A stretch of DNA of 64,000 bases from Streptococcus iniae (GCF_030732225.1 NZ_CP132230.1:1788501-1852500), one strand, 5' to 3'; shown: positions 27,141 to 37,472, counted from the stretch's first letter. Numbers and translations are program-made. The notes: generated by a model from the sequence alone, not told the origin.

Positions 27141-28298
27141 ATGTTAGATTTAGAAACTTACGGCATCACTATGTGGGACGCCAAAAAAATAGATGATTTT
27201 CGTCGAACACTACTCAACTGGTATGACCAAGAAAAGCGCGACCTCCCTTGGAGACGTAGCAATAACCCCTATCATATCTGGGTCTCAGAAATCATGCTCC
27301 AACAAACTCAAGTTCAAACTGTTATTCCTTATTACTATCGTTTTTTGGAATGGTTTCCAACTGTCGAAGCATTAGCTCATGCAAAAGAGGATAAGCTGCT
27401 TAAAGCATGGGAAGGACTAGGCTATTATTCCCGCGTTCGTAACATGCAAAAAGCTGCCCAACAAATCATGAGTGAGCATAATGGCATTTTCCCATCATCT
27501 TACCAAGCCATTTCCAGTCTAAAGGGAATTGGACCCTATACTGCTGGCGCTATTTCAAGTATTGCTTTTAATCTGCCAGAGCCTGCTGTTGATGGTAATG
27601 TCATGCGTGTTATGGCTCGCTTATTTGAAGTCAATTATGATATTGGCGACCCCAAGAATCGCAAGATTTTTCAAGCTATTATGGAATTGTTAATTGATCC
27701 CATAAGGCCAGGTGATTTCAACCAAGCACTGATGGATTTGGGCACCGATATCGAATCAGCAAAAACTCCAAAACCAGATCAATCACCAATTAAATTTTTC
27801 TGCGCAGCCTATTTAAATGGAACTTATGACAAATACCCCATTAAAGAACCTAAAAAGAAGCCACGCCCCATTCAAATTGAGGCTTTTGTCCTCCATAATA
27901 GCAAGGGAGAATTTTTACTTGAGAAAAATAATCAGGGGAGACTTTTAGGTGGATTTTGGTCTTTTCCAATCATGGAAACCGATCTTGTAGAACAGCAGCT
28001 AGACCTATTTGATAATTCCCCTCAAATGCTTGAAAGGGTATCAAAAAAGGCTGCATTTGAAAGTCATTACCAAATAACTCCCAAATGGAGTGAACAGATT
28101 TTTCCACAAGTCAAACATACCTTTAGCCATCAAAAATGGACCATTACTTTAAGTGAGGGTGTATTAGACAGTTTCACACCACAAACAGAAAGTGAAATGG
28201 CCTGGGTTTCTCCTGAAGATTTGGACAAATACCCTATGGCAACACCACAAAAGAAAATGATGGAAACTTATCTTAGAACCAAGAAGACCTTAATCTAG
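27141..28298 (+). CDS. mutY: A/G-specific adenine glycosylase, apparently without the Fe-S cluster
   Basis: Removes adenine mispaired with 8-oxoguanine. The 385-residue product has the glycosylase motifs LPWRRSNNPYHIWVSEIMLQQTQV, the helix-hairpin-helix GIGPYTAGAISS and the catalytic Asp in AVDGNVMRVMARL. A C-terminal NUDIX-like 8-oxoG recognition domain follows (LEKNNQGRLLGGFWSFP). The usual C-x6-C-x2-C-x5-C cluster loop is replaced by DIESAKTPKPDQSPIKFFC, leaving one Cys. Clusterless MutY proteins are known in lactic acid bacteria. The ATG at 27141 is chosen; one upstream at 27114 lies before the -10. Confidence 0.92.
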   Translation: MLDLETYGITMWDAKKIDDFRRTLLNWYDQEKRDLPWRRSNNPYHIWVSEIMLQQTQVQTVIPYYYRFLEWFPTVEALAHAKEDKLLKAWEGLGYYSRVRNMQKAAQQIMSEHNGIFPSSYQAISSLKGIGPYTAGAISSIAFNLPEPAVDGNVMRVMARLFEVNYDIGDPKNRKIFQAIMELLIDPIRPGDFNQALMDLGTDIESAKTPKPDQSPIKFFCAAYLNGTYDKYPIKEPKKKPRPIQIEAFVLHNSKGEFLLEKNNQGRLLGGFWSFPIMETDLVEQQLDLFDNSPQMLERVSKKAAFESHYQITPKWSEQIFPQVKHTFSHQKWTITLSEGVLDSFTPQTESEMAWVSPEDLDKYPMATPQKKMMETYLRTKKTLI

Positions 28299-28487
28299 TA
28301 TTTTATGACATTCAACTCTTTTCTTGTGTAAAATAGTTAACAGTCTTGTCAACTTTCTGTAAAGGTCTCCTAAAAATAGTTGCTGTTAAACTCCAAAACC
28401 CTTTAACAACAGGATGTCAAAAGGTTTTGCTAGACAAAAAAACAAGACTATAATAGATTTGTTATAAAACAAAAAGGAGTCCTATCT

Positions 28488-29083
28488 ATGAAAATCGGGC
28501 AACAAATACTTTTTTTCGTAAACAATTCCAACTATCACAAGAAGAACTAGTTGAAAAAGTTTATGTCAGCAGACAGAGTATCTCTAATTGGGAAAATAAT
28601 AAAACTTACCCTGATATTCATAGCCTTCTTTTACTATCACATCTATTTCAAACTAGCTTAGACGACCTCATTAAAGAAGATATCGAAGAAATGACGTCTA
28701 TTATTGATAAGAATGATAAAAAATCCTATGAGCGCAATTCGGTTACCATGCTTGGTTTAATGGTCATTATCGCGGTAGCTATTTTCCCTCTTTTATATTT
28801 TTTTGGGTGGTTAGGATTTATTACTTACCTTATTTTGTGGGGAATTTGTCTATTTTATGCCTATCGGGTTGAAGCTTTCAAAAACAAATATCAGATTCAT
28901 ACCTATAAAGAGATCCATTGTCTTGCAAACTCAACCCAGTTAAGTCCAATTGAAAAGTGCCAAGAAAAAGCGAAATATCCCTATCAGAAAGTAGCAATTG
29001 TTTTAGGTTTTACTATTATTTTTGCTGTTGTCTCTTTAATGTCTAGTCTATTCTTTTTGTGGCTATTCCACCTCAAAATATGA
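28488..29083 (+). pseudogene. XRE-family regulator with membrane tail, frameshifted at a T7 tract
   Basis: The gene begins with AAGGAG and ATG at 28488, reading MKIGQQILFF. The expected helix-turn-helix, RKQFQLSQEELVEKVYVSRQ, and the segment SISNWENNKTYPDIHSLLLLS are in the -1 frame after seven T residues at 28510-28516. That frame continues through 130 residues from 28691, with three hydrophobic spans, to the stop at 29083. One more T would restore the protein. The tract reads T-TTT-TTC in the zero frame, so slippage is also possible. The target is unknown. Confidence 0.8.
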
Positions 29084-29116
29084 AAAAGGCCAAAGCATCA
29101 GTTGCTGGCCTTTTTT
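29083..29116. terminator. Bidirectional terminator between the XRE gene and trxA
   Basis: AAAAAGGCCA pairs with TGGCCTTTTTT around a 13-base loop, between convergent genes. Confidence 0.8.
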
Positions 29117-29127
29117 CATGTTTTAAA

Positions 29128-29442
29128 TTAGCTTAACTCTGCTACAATAGCTTTGATTTGTTCTTTTGTATGAACACCGGCTACTTGTTTGACCACTTGA
29201 CCATCTTTTTTGAAGAGTAAGGTCGGGATTGACATAATGCCAAATTGTTGGGCTGTGTTTGGATTTTCATCCACATCAAGTTTCACAATTTTTAACTCGT
29301 CTTCGTCAAGTTCAGCAGACAATTGGTCTAAAATTGGTGCCTGCATTAAACATGGACCACACCAAGTTGCCCAAAAGTCAATTAAGACTAAGCCTTCTTT
29401 TGTTTCATTTTCAAATGTTGCATCTGTTACGATTTGTGTCAT
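29128..29442 (-). CDS. trxA: Thioredoxin
   Basis: A 104-residue cytoplasmic disulfide reductase of standard length. The active site is FWATWCGPC near residues 26-34. The cis-proline loop (IMSIPTLLFKKDG) and the C-terminal glycine of VAGVHTKEQI are present. It follows mutS2 on the same strand after a gap of about 100 bases, where a separate promoter could lie. Confidence 0.96.
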   Translation of the reverse strand: MTQIVTDATFENETKEGLVLIDFWATWCGPCLMQAPILDQLSAELDEDELKIVKLDVDENPNTAQQFGIMSIPTLLFKKDGQVVKQVAGVHTKEQIKAIVAELS

Positions 29443-29543
29443 GGTTGACTCCTTTTTCTAGTTTATACCCCTATTTTATGGGAAAAAAAGCAATAAAGCA
29501 ATAATCTGCTACGGCAACTTCTTTTTTAAAAATAGATGCTCTT

Positions 29544-31880
29544 CTAACCTAAGGTAGCAATAGTACAGCCCGACCCACCGGCATTTTGCGGGGCATAGGC
29601 AAAGCTCTTAACATGTTTATGCCCACGGAGATACTTAGTCACTGCATCACGAATAACACCTGTTCCAATACCGTGGATAATGTCTACCTGACTCATGTTG
29701 TTCACCAGAGCCTGGTCAATAAAGGCATCTAATTCTTGCATGGCTTCTTCATAACGTTTGCCACGTAAATCCAGTCGCGCCCTTGGTCCACTGCTTTTAG
29801 TTACCTTTTTGATAACATGATGTCTTTGATTTTTAGGTTTTTGAGTGTCCTCAGAGACCTTAGTCAACGTAAATTCATCTTCTTTTAGGGTCATTTTAAT
29901 CAAACCAACTTGAGCTTCCCACTTATTGCCCTTAACCTGTGCAATCAAGGTTCCACGTTGACCATAAGCTGTAACCACAATATCATCACCAATACGAGCT
30001 GCTCTTGCTTTTTTGGCTTGTTTAAGCACCTTATTCTTAGAAAGATCAACTTCAGGAACCAGTTGTTTCAACTTGGTCTTAGCTTCAATAATTTCATGAG
30101 GTTTCAATTCGGCTTTTTCATGCAAGTGACTTAAGATTTCTTCACTTTCAGCCAAGGCCAAATCAACAATTTCCTTAGCTTCAAGGCTTGCTTTTTCCAT
30201 TTCTTTGTCTTTAGCCAGTGAAAATTCATTGTAAAGCTTCTTAACTGCACGGTTGAATTTAACATTATCTTGCTCAATGTCTTTAATATGTTCTAAACGT
30301 TTACGGCTGTCTAAGGTTTGAGCTTCTAGTTTTTCAATAATACGGTTGACATCACTGTCTGTAGTCGTCATTTCTTGTGCCTGATTGACAATATGTTGAG
30401 CCAGGCCTAATCTGCGAGCTATTTCAAAGGCATTTGAACGCCCAGGAACACCTTGCATAAAACGATAAGTCGGCTTGAGGCTAGTCGTATCAAATTCCAT
30501 ACTGGCATTTTCCACAAATGCTGTCTCAATGCCATAGGCTTTGAGTTCTGGGTAGTGGGTTGTTGCCATGGTTTTAATATTGGTTAAGCGCAGCTGTTCT
30601 AAAATAGCCATAGCTAGGCTAGCCCCTTCTTGTGGGTCTGTACCAGCACCAAGTTCATCAAAGAGGACTAAACTATCTGCGTCAGCTTCATTTAGAATCG
30701 CAACGATGTGAGTCATATGGCTAGAAAAGGTTGAAAGGCTCTGCTCAATTGATTGCTCATCACCAATATCGGCAAAAATGCCATTAAAGACTGCAATGCT
30801 TGAGCCTTTATCAGCTAATATAGGAAGCCCCGATTGTCCCATCAATTGTGCTAAACCTAGAGTTTTGAGCATAATCGTTTTACCACCAGTATTAGGTCCA
30901 GTGATGACTATAACGGCTAAATCTTCTTTAAAATGAAGATCATTTGGCACAGGATTTTCAAGTAGGGGATGTCTTACATTTAACAGTTGAAGGGATTTTC
31001 CTTGTCGGATTTTTGGGACTGTTGCATGCTTATCTTTCATATAAAGGTATTTGGCACGAACAAAATCTAAATGACCTATAAGCCAAGCGTTATTTGCTAA
31101 AACACGACTATAAGGCCTAATCATGCTAGACAATGCTTTTAAGACACGCGCCATTTCATGACGTTCATCAGCACGAAGTTGCGTTATTTCTTCATTGAGT
31201 TGAACTAAGGCACGAGGTTCAATGTAGACCGTACTACCAGATGCTGAAATATCATGAACAACACCGGCCACCTTGTTTCTAAAGGTATTCTTAACAGGCA
31301 ATACACTTCGTCCATTACGACTAGCAATCAATTGCTCTGACAGATAATCTCCTTGCTTTTTGATAACATCTTGTAAAAGATGTCTAGTAGCATTTTCTCT
31401 GTCTGAAATTTGGCGACGTATTTTTTCCAACTCTGGACTTGCAAAACTCTCAATAAAACCACCGTCATTAATAGATTGTAAACTTCCTTGTAAACTTGGA
31501 AATACCTCTATTTTTTCAAAAAGGTTTTTTAAAACGCGCAGTTCTACCTTCTCCAAATCCGCATAAAAACGGCTGATTTCTGCTGAAACCTGCAATACTT
31601 TTTTGATATCTAGAAGTTCCTGAATATTAAGGTCAGCTTCTAAATCTAGACGTTTCATGCTCTGTGTGATGTCTCGCAATTGCCCAATAGCAAACTGATG
31701 ATGCTCCACAAACAGCTCTTCCATCTCAAGAATTTCAGCAAAATAATCCTTGATTTTTTCCATCTTAAGAGATGGCTCTAAGTCTTGCAATTCCTTCTTG
31801 CCTTGTTCTGTTTGCAAGTAGATTTGGAATTGTTCTTTGACTTTAGTAAATTCTAACTGTTCTAAAATCTTATTATTCAT
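29544..31880 (-). CDS. mutS2: Endonuclease MutS2 / ribosome rescue factor
   Basis: A 778-residue MutS2. It has the MutS core and ATPase, with Walker [16 protein letters not shown] near 330, [15 protein letters not shown], and TTHYPELK. A long coiled-coil segment lies at about 510-640. The C-terminal Smr nuclease domain has [11 protein letters not shown] and [12 protein letters not shown] at about 700-778. It lacks the mismatch-recognition domain I of MutS. Family members suppress homologous recombination and, in B. subtilis, split collided ribosomes. It lies downstream of cvpA and zapA. Confidence 0.95.
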   Translation of the reverse strand: MNNKILEQLEFTKVKEQFQIYLQTEQGKKELQDLEPSLKMEKIKDYFAEILEMEELFVEHHQFAIGQLRDITQSMKRLDLEADLNIQELLDIKKVLQVSAEISRFYADLEKVELRVLKNLFEKIEVFPSLQGSLQSINDGGFIESFASPELEKIRRQISDRENATRHLLQDVIKKQGDYLSEQLIASRNGRSVLPVKNTFRNKVAGVVHDISASGSTVYIEPRALVQLNEEITQLRADERHEMARVLKALSSMIRPYSRVLANNAWLIGHLDFVRAKYLYMKDKHATVPKIRQGKSLQLLNVRHPLLENPVPNDLHFKEDLAVIVITGPNTGGKTIMLKTLGLAQLMGQSGLPILADKGSSIAVFNGIFADIGDEQSIEQSLSTFSSHMTHIVAILNEADADSLVLFDELGAGTDPQEGASLAMAILEQLRLTNIKTMATTHYPELKAYGIETAFVENASMEFDTTSLKPTYRFMQGVPGRSNAFEIARRLGLAQHIVNQAQEMTTTDSDVNRIIEKLEAQTLDSRKRLEHIKDIEQDNVKFNRAVKKLYNEFSLAKDKEMEKASLEAKEIVDLALAESEEILSHLHEKAELKPHEIIEAKTKLKQLVPEVDLSKNKVLKQAKKARAARIGDDIVVTAYGQRGTLIAQVKGNKWEAQVGLIKMTLKEDEFTLTKVSEDTQKPKNQRHHVIKKVTKSSGPRARLDLRGKRYEEAMQELDAFIDQALVNNMSQVDIIHGIGTGVIRDAVTKYLRGHKHVKSFAYAPQNAGGSGCTIATLG

Positions 31881-31947
31881 ATTACTATTATACCTTAATT
31901 CATATGGTTTTTGGCAAAATAAAAGACCCTGCTTTTAAAAACAAGGC

Positions 31948-32493
31948 TTAAATCATTTTGTTTACCCAAAAATGTTTAATTAATTGCGTTATTGGTGGGC
32001 AATGTTCAATTAAAAGACGTGTGATAAGGTGTTGGTGCAATTGTTCTTGAACCATGGGCATTGGAACTGTCGCAAGAATGCTTACTCCCATAGCCAAGAA
32101 AATAATTGTAACACAGACAGCCATAAGCCCCCCTGCAAGATGATAATACCAGTCATCAAAATAATTGATAGGTAAAAAATGCACTAAAACACCAATCAAA
32201 CGAAAGATTGCATAGCTAAGGGAAAAAATAGCAAAAAAAGCAATCCCTGCATAATAAACATGGTCTAAATGAAAGATATTCAAATCTTTAAAAAAGTAGA
32301 TGGAAACCCCTTCAGCAGGATTAGAATAAGGTATCCACAAGGCAATCTTATGAGCCCAATTGTCATAATAACGACTAGCTATCAAAAGGGAAATCAAACT
32401 CCCAATAAAATAGAAAGCTTGTAATAATACCCCTCTATTATAACCAATGTAAAAATGCCACAGTAAAAGCAAGAAAATCAGAATAGAAAGCAT
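31948..32493 (-). CDS. CvpA family membrane protein
   Basis: A 181-residue protein with four hydrophobic spans (about 1-22, 25-45, 70-100 and 115-140) and the CvpA-type opening GYNRGVLLQAFYFIGSLISLLIA. CvpA relatives are named from colicin V production, but their role is poorly defined. It starts two bases after the zapA stop and precedes mutS2, the usual zapA-cvpA-mutS2 order in Gram-positives. Confidence 0.85.
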   Translation of the reverse strand: MLSILIFLLLLWHFYIGYNRGVLLQAFYFIGSLISLLIASRYYDNWAHKIALWIPYSNPAEGVSIYFFKDLNIFHLDHVYYAGIAFFAIFSLSYAIFRLIGVLVHFLPINYFDDWYYHLAGGLMAVCVTIIFLAMGVSILATVPMPMVQEQLHQHLITRLLIEHCPPITQLIKHFWVNKMI

Positions 32494-32495
32494 AG

Positions 32496-32804
32496 TTATT
32501 CCTCTTCTAAATCAGCTCTGTGGGCTTTTTCTTGGATGCCTACTAAGGTTTTTTGGCGTAATTCATTCATTTCAGCTTCCATTTTTTCAACTTCAATTTC
32601 ACGACTTAGCTGCGTTGACAAAGAGTTAATAGCCATCAAAATAGCAATCGTTTCATTGTCAGCTTCTGGCAATTTAGCCTTGATTGCTTGGTACTTTTCT
32701 TTTGCCACATGTTCAACTTCTTCCATAAAGAGATTATCTTTATCTGTTGTCAAGGTTAAGGACTTTTCACCAAAGGTAAATTTATAACGATTATTACTTT
32801 TCAT
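32496..32804 (-). CDS. zapA: Cell division protein ZapA
   Basis: A 102-residue protein with a short globular N-terminus (NNRYKFTFGEKSLTLTTD), the MEEVEHVAKEKYQAIKAK segment and a C-terminal coiled coil (about 60-98). This matches ZapA, which bundles FtsZ filaments at the division ring. The family is divergent; position immediately before cvpA and mutS2 supports the call. Confidence 0.82.
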   Translation of the reverse strand: MKSNNRYKFTFGEKSLTLTTDKDNLFMEEVEHVAKEKYQAIKAKLPEADNETIAILMAINSLSTQLSREIEVEKMEAEMNELRQKTLVGIQEKAHRADLEEE

Positions 32805-32907
32805 AGGGTCACCTCAATTAGCATTATACCTTAATTTCGGGCTTTCGTAAAATAACAAATTCACAGATTTTAAACAGATGGTTTGAGTCAAGGAGCGTTT
32901 TTTATGT

Positions 32908-32913
32908 TAAAAT
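32908..32913 (+). promoter_or_regulatory. Extended -10 of rnhC, likely leaderless start
   Basis: TGTTAAAAT ends seven bases before the ATG at 32921, with no ribosome binding site between them. Confidence 0.5.
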
Positions 32914-32920
32914 ATTTTTT

Positions 32921-33829
32921 ATGGAAAGTATTGTGATGAAAACAGATGCTGCGCTTGAAAAAAAGCTCAGACAAACCTTAAAGGCATATCAAATCAGCAA
33001 TAATAATCACTACGTGAGCTTTGCTGCCAAATATAAAGGCGTAACCATCCTCCTCTACACATCTGGGAAATTAGTTTTTCAAGGCCAAGAGGCTAAAGAG
33101 GTGGCTAAAACATTTGGTTACCAAGACGATTCCAAACAAGATCACAAAGCTGATTCTAATCAAATGCTAGCCTTAATTGGCAGCGATGAAGTTGGAAACG
33201 GCTCTTATTTTGGAGGAATCGCTGTTGTTGCAAGTTTTGTGACTCCTGCTGATCATGCTTTTCTAAAACAACTAGGTGTAGATGATTCTAAACAACTCAA
33301 CGACATCAAGATTAAACAGATTGCTCCTCTTTTAGAAGAACGAATCAAGCATAAAGCCTTATTACTGTCGCCTAAAAAATACAATGAAATGGTGGGAAAA
33401 GGAAAAGCCTACAATGCCGTTTCAGTAAAGGTAGCACTCCATAATCAGGCAATCTATCTTTTATTACAAGAAGGGCTTCAACCTGAAAAAATTGTCATTG
33501 ATGCTTTCACAAGCACTAGTAATTATCACAAACACCTGCAAAAAGAAAAAAATCATTTTTCTAACCCCATCAGCTTAATTGAAAAAGCTGAAAGTCAATT
33601 TTTAGCTGTAGCCGTCAGTTCAATCATTGCTCGATATCTTTTTTTAGAGAATTTAGACAAGCTTAGTCAAGAACTCGGTTACACCCTACCAAGTGGAGCT
33701 GGCACTCAATCCGATAAAGTCGCTAGTCAATTATTAGCAGCTTATGGCATGTCTGCCTTGGAATACAGTGCTAAATGCCACTTCGCAAACACTCAAAAAG
33801 CGCAAGCTATTTTACATCAAAAACCTTAA
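32921..33829 (+). CDS. rnhC: Ribonuclease HIII
   Basis: Degrades RNA in RNA-DNA hybrids. The 302-residue product has an N-terminal TBP-like substrate-binding domain (about 1-80) and a type 2 RNase H domain. Acidic residues lie in [23 protein letters not shown] and IVIDAFTS. Residue MKT at 32936 is an alternative start. It diverges from zapA and is followed ten bases later by lepB, so the two genes are probably co-transcribed. Confidence 0.93.
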   Translation: MESIVMKTDAALEKKLRQTLKAYQISNNNHYVSFAAKYKGVTILLYTSGKLVFQGQEAKEVAKTFGYQDDSKQDHKADSNQMLALIGSDEVGNGSYFGGIAVVASFVTPADHAFLKQLGVDDSKQLNDIKIKQIAPLLEERIKHKALLLSPKKYNEMVGKGKAYNAVSVKVALHNQAIYLLLQEGLQPEKIVIDAFTSTSNYHKHLQKEKNHFSNPISLIEKAESQFLAVAVSSIIARYLFLENLDKLSQELGYTLPSGAGTQSDKVASQLLAAYGMSALEYSAKCHFANTQKAQAILHQKP

Positions 33830-33838
33830 AGGAGTCTC

Positions 33839-34429
33839 ATGAAACAGTTTTTCAAAGAATGGGGAGTATTCATTCTATTTTTCACCTTATTTCTTCTCTC
33901 TCGCTTTTTTATTTGGCAACCCGTAAAAGTAGATGGTCACTCTATGGATCCTACCTTGGCTCACGGAGAGCGCCTCATTATTCTCCAGCATACTCAAATC
34001 AACCGCTTTGACATTGTTGTCGCTAAAGAAGATGAAAATGGGCAAAGCAAAGAAATTGTCAAGCGCGTTGTTGGCATGCCCGGAGATGAAATCACCTATA
34101 AAAACGACGCCCTTTATATTAACGGTAAAAAAACAAAAGAACCTTACCTAAAAGAATACCTAGCAGCTTTTAAAGAAGATAAATTAGAAAAAACCTATTC
34201 TTACAATACCCTTTTCCAAGAATTGGCTCAAAATTCAAATGCCTTCACCACATCTATTGATGGCATGACAGAATTTACAACAAAAATCCCAAACGGTGAA
34301 TATTTCCTTCTTGGTGATGACCGCATCGTTTCAAGAGACAGCCGTGAAGTAGGCACTTTCAAAAAAGAAGCCATCAAAGGTGAAGTAAAACTACGCTTTT
34401 GGCCAATTCCAAAATGTCATCTTTTTTAA
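33839..34429 (+). CDS. lepB: Signal peptidase I
   Basis: A membrane-bound leader peptidase that removes signal peptides. The 196-residue type I enzyme has one N-terminal membrane span (about 8-26). The catalytic Ser is in VDGHSMDPTL near residue 37 and the Lys in IVKRVVGMPGDE near residue 78. The conserved LGDDRIVSRDSR box lies near residue 160. AAAGGAG precedes the start. A hairpin separates it from recD2. Confidence 0.96.
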   Translation: MKQFFKEWGVFILFFTLFLLSRFFIWQPVKVDGHSMDPTLAHGERLIILQHTQINRFDIVVAKEDENGQSKEIVKRVVGMPGDEITYKNDALYINGKKTKEPYLKEYLAAFKEDKLEKTYSYNTLFQELAQNSNAFTTSIDGMTEFTTKIPNGEYFLLGDDRIVSRDSREVGTFKKEAIKGEVKLRFWPIPKCHLF

Positions 34430-34443
34430 ATAAATAAATGATG

Positions 34444-34463
34444 ACCTGCCAACGGCAGGTTTT
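34444..34463 (+). terminator. Terminator of rnhC-lepB
   Basis: ACCTGCC and GGCAGGT pair around AAC, followed by TTT. Confidence 0.65.
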
Positions 34464-34496
34464 CAGCTATCTCAAGACAAGAAAGGCTAAAGACCA

Positions 34497-36878
34497 ATGG
34501 AATACTATTTCTCTGGCACAATTGATCGTATCATTTTTGAAAATGCCAGCAATTTCTTTAAAATTCTTTTGCTGACTGTTGAAGACACAGATAGTGACAT
34601 GGATGATTTTGAAATTATCGTAACTGGGACCATGGCCGATGTCATCGAAGGTGAGGATTATACTTTTTGGGGCGAGTTAACACAACACCCAAAATATGGT
34701 CAGCAAGTTAAATTAAACCGCTATGAGCGAGCTAAACCAACTGCATCAGGTCTTATTAAATATTTTTCTAGCGACCATTTTAAAGGGATTGGTAAAAAAA
34801 CTGCCGAAAAAATTGTTTCCATCTATGGTGAACATACCATTGATAAAATCCTAGAAGACCCTAGTAAGTTAGACACAATCTCCGGATTTTCAAAAGCCAA
34901 TCGTGATGCTTTTGTCACCAAATTAAAAGTCAATTATGGCACTGAACAAATTATTGCAGGACTTGTAGAATTAGGCATCTCAAACAACTTTGCCTTTCAA
35001 ATTTTTGACTTGTATAAAGACGATTCTGTCGCCATGGTCAAAGAAAACCCTTACCGTTTGGTTGAGGATATCCAAGGAATTGGCTTTAAAATGGCTGATA
35101 GTTTAGCAGAAGAAATTGGAATTGCTAGCGATTCCCCAAAACGTTTTCGTGCTGCCCTCTTACACTGCCTATTGGAACAATCCATTAGTCAAGGTGATAC
35201 CTATATTGAAGCAAGAGATCTCTTGGAATACGCCATTACCTTACTTGAAGATAGTCGTCAGATCGAATGCAATCCCGAAAGCGTTGCTAAAGAACTAAGC
35301 CAACTGATTGCTGATGGTAAGGTTCATAATGTTGCTACTCGAATTTTTGACGCCAGCCTTTATAAGGCAGAAGAAGGCATTAAAAAACACCTCACTCGTC
35401 TGATGGATCATCCTTTAGATAAAAGCATTGCTGAAACAGATATTGATACGCAAATCAAAAATATTGAAAAAAAACATCAGATTCAGTACGATTCGGTTCA
35501 AAAACAAGCTATCATCCAGGCATTGACCAGTAAAGTCTTCATTCTAACAGGGGGACCTGGAACTGGAAAAACAACTGTTATTAAAGGCATTTTAGAAGCC
35601 TATGCTAGCATCCATGAACTTGACTTACAAGGAAAAGACCTTCCGATTATACTAGCTGCTCCAACAGGGCGTGCTGCAAGACGCATGAATGAATTGACAG
35701 GGCTTCCTAGTGCTACCATTCACAGGCACTTAGGTCTCAATGGGGATAATGATTATCAGTCAATGGAAGATTTTCTTGATTGCAATCTTATCATCGTTGA
35801 TGAATTTTCTATGGTCGACACCTGGTTGGCTAACCACTTATTGGGAGCCTTGTCATCTGATACCCAATTAATTATTGTTGGAGATAGTGACCAATTACCA
35901 TCTGTTGGCCCCGGCCAGGTTTTAGCAGATTTATTGAAAATTTCTAGCATTCCTCAAATTGCTTTACAGAAAATTTTTCGTCAATCCGAGGATTCAACTA
36001 TCGTTGACTTGGCCAACCAAATGCGCCAAGGTCTCCTACCACCTGATTTCAAAGCTAAAAAAGCTGACCGTTCCTATTTTGATGCCCTGCCCCAACACAT
36101 CCCTTCCATGGTAACAAAGATTGTCAGCGCAGCTATCAACAGTGGCATTTCAGAGGATGAAATCCAAATTTTAGCTCCTATGTATAAGGGACAAGCTGGC
36201 ATTACTAATCTCAACCAATTGATGCAAGACTTACTTAATCCTCTTGATGGGCAAAGCGAGTTTGCCTTTAATGACTTGAAATTCCGAAAAAATGACAAAG
36301 TCCTCCATCTGGTTAATGATACCCAACAAAATGTCTTTAATGGTGATATTGGTTACATCACCGATTTAATCCCTGCTAAATACACCGAATCTAAACAAGA
36401 TGAAATTGTGATGGATTTCGAAGGTACTGAAGTCTCCTACCCTCGTAATGAATGGTTAAAAATCACCCTTGCTTATGCTATGAGCATTCATAAATCCCAA
36501 GGAAGTGAATTTCAAGTGGTCATTCTTCCCATCACACGTCAAAGTGGTCGTCTCTTGCAGCGAAACCTCATTTATACTGCTGTAACACGCTCAAAAAGTA
36601 AACTCATTCTTTTGGGAGAATATGCTGCTTTTGACTATGCCATCCAAAATGAAGGGGATAAGCGAAAAACCTATCTGGTTCAACGCTTTACACCAGAGGG
36701 GATTGACAATAACACTGTTGAGGGAACAGATACCACCTCACAAAAGGCAAAAGATCAGCCCCCTTCTCAAGAAGACCTCATAACAACAGATAAAGAATAC
36801 ATCCTAACCAGTGAGAATATGCTAGAGATTGATCCCATGATTGGTTTAAGTCAGGACGACATCGCATCATTTTTTTGA
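34497..36878 (+). CDS. recD2: ATP-dependent DNA helicase RecD2
   Basis: A 5'-3' superfamily 1B helicase, the RecD-like form found without RecBC. The 793 residues have an N-terminal OB-like domain and helix-hairpin-helix repeats (FKGIGKKTAEKIVSIYGE, DIQGIGFKMADSLAEEIG). Walker A is GGPGTGKTTVIKG near 352 and Walker B is IIVDEFSMVDT near 430. The motif AYAMSIHKSQGSEF and the segment TAVTRSKSKLIL follow. The acidic C-terminus extends about 70 residues beyond the helicase core. It is involved in repair and fork maintenance in B. subtilis. Confidence 0.94.
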   Translation: MEYYFSGTIDRIIFENASNFFKILLLTVEDTDSDMDDFEIIVTGTMADVIEGEDYTFWGELTQHPKYGQQVKLNRYERAKPTASGLIKYFSSDHFKGIGKKTAEKIVSIYGEHTIDKILEDPSKLDTISGFSKANRDAFVTKLKVNYGTEQIIAGLVELGISNNFAFQIFDLYKDDSVAMVKENPYRLVEDIQGIGFKMADSLAEEIGIASDSPKRFRAALLHCLLEQSISQGDTYIEARDLLEYAITLLEDSRQIECNPESVAKELSQLIADGKVHNVATRIFDASLYKAEEGIKKHLTRLMDHPLDKSIAETDIDTQIKNIEKKHQIQYDSVQKQAIIQALTSKVFILTGGPGTGKTTVIKGILEAYASIHELDLQGKDLPIILAAPTGRAARRMNELTGLPSATIHRHLGLNGDNDYQSMEDFLDCNLIIVDEFSMVDTWLANHLLGALSSDTQLIIVGDSDQLPSVGPGQVLADLLKISSIPQIALQKIFRQSEDSTIVDLANQMRQGLLPPDFKAKKADRSYFDALPQHIPSMVTKIVSAAINSGISEDEIQILAPMYKGQAGITNLNQLMQDLLNPLDGQSEFAFNDLKFRKNDKVLHLVNDTQQNVFNGDIGYITDLIPAKYTESKQDEIVMDFEGTEVSYPRNEWLKITLAYAMSIHKSQGSEFQVVILPITRQSGRLLQRNLIYTAVTRSKSKLILLGEYAAFDYAIQNEGDKRKTYLVQRFTPEGIDNNTVEGTDTTSQKAKDQPPSQEDLITTDKEYILTSENMLEIDPMIGLSQDDIASFF

Positions 36879-36917
36879 AAAAAATAAAAAATCTATTTTA
36901 ATTGTCAGTTGATATGT

Positions 36918-36923
36918 TATAAT
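36918..36923 (+). promoter_or_regulatory. Extended -10 of the 154-residue membrane protein gene
   Basis: TGTTATAAT about 45 bases before the ATG; no clear -35. Confidence 0.5.
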
Positions 36924-36968
36924 ATGCTTGTATTATCAAATAAACACAAGGGAATTTAGGAGGTTCTT

Positions 36969-37433
36969 ATGATATCATACGAAAAAGTGCGTCAATCACT
37001 TAAAACATTGAACATGACGGTTATCGTCCTCAATATTATTGAACTTGTTTTTTCAGTAATCTTATTTGTGTCACTTTATTTCACTTTGAATAATGAAGAT
37101 ATAAAAGCTACACTTCCACCAGAACAACTGGATGTTTTAAAGCAATCTCTTAGCCCATTTAATATTTTTATGATGGTGATTTCACTAGGCTTAACAATAG
37201 CTATCATTGTATTAGCATTTCAAAACCGTTCAAAGATTGCTCAAGATTTTGAAATTAACTACATGCCTTATTTTCTTGGGCTAGGTTCAATTCTTCTTTC
37301 AATCGTTCAAATGTTTTTAAATCAATTTAGTCTTATTAGTTTTGCTATTAACCTTGCATTAGCTTCACTCTATTTCTTCTCATACCTTAAAGCTAAAACT
37401 TTAAACGGAAAAGAAGACATCATTGACGCTTAA
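36969..37433 (+). CDS. Membrane protein of unknown function
   Basis: A 154-residue protein with four hydrophobic spans (about 18-40, 66-87, 98-114 and 118-140) and short charged ends. I do not recognise the family. The start is secure: TTAGGAGGTT stands eight bases before the ATG. It is a single gene with its own extended -10 and a strong terminator. Confidence 0.8.
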   Translation: MISYEKVRQSLKTLNMTVIVLNIIELVFSVILFVSLYFTLNNEDIKATLPPEQLDVLKQSLSPFNIFMMVISLGLTIAIIVLAFQNRSKIAQDFEINYMPYFLGLGSILLSIVQMFLNQFSLISFAINLALASLYFFSYLKAKTLNGKEDIIDA

Positions 37434-37442
37434 ATAAATCAC

Positions 37443-37472
37443 AAAACAGTTAGGAAAAATCCTAACTGTTTT
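37443..37472. terminator. Bidirectional terminator before the dinB end
   Basis: A perfect 13-base stem (37443-37455 with 37460-37472) with an AAAA loop, between convergent genes. Confidence 0.88.
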
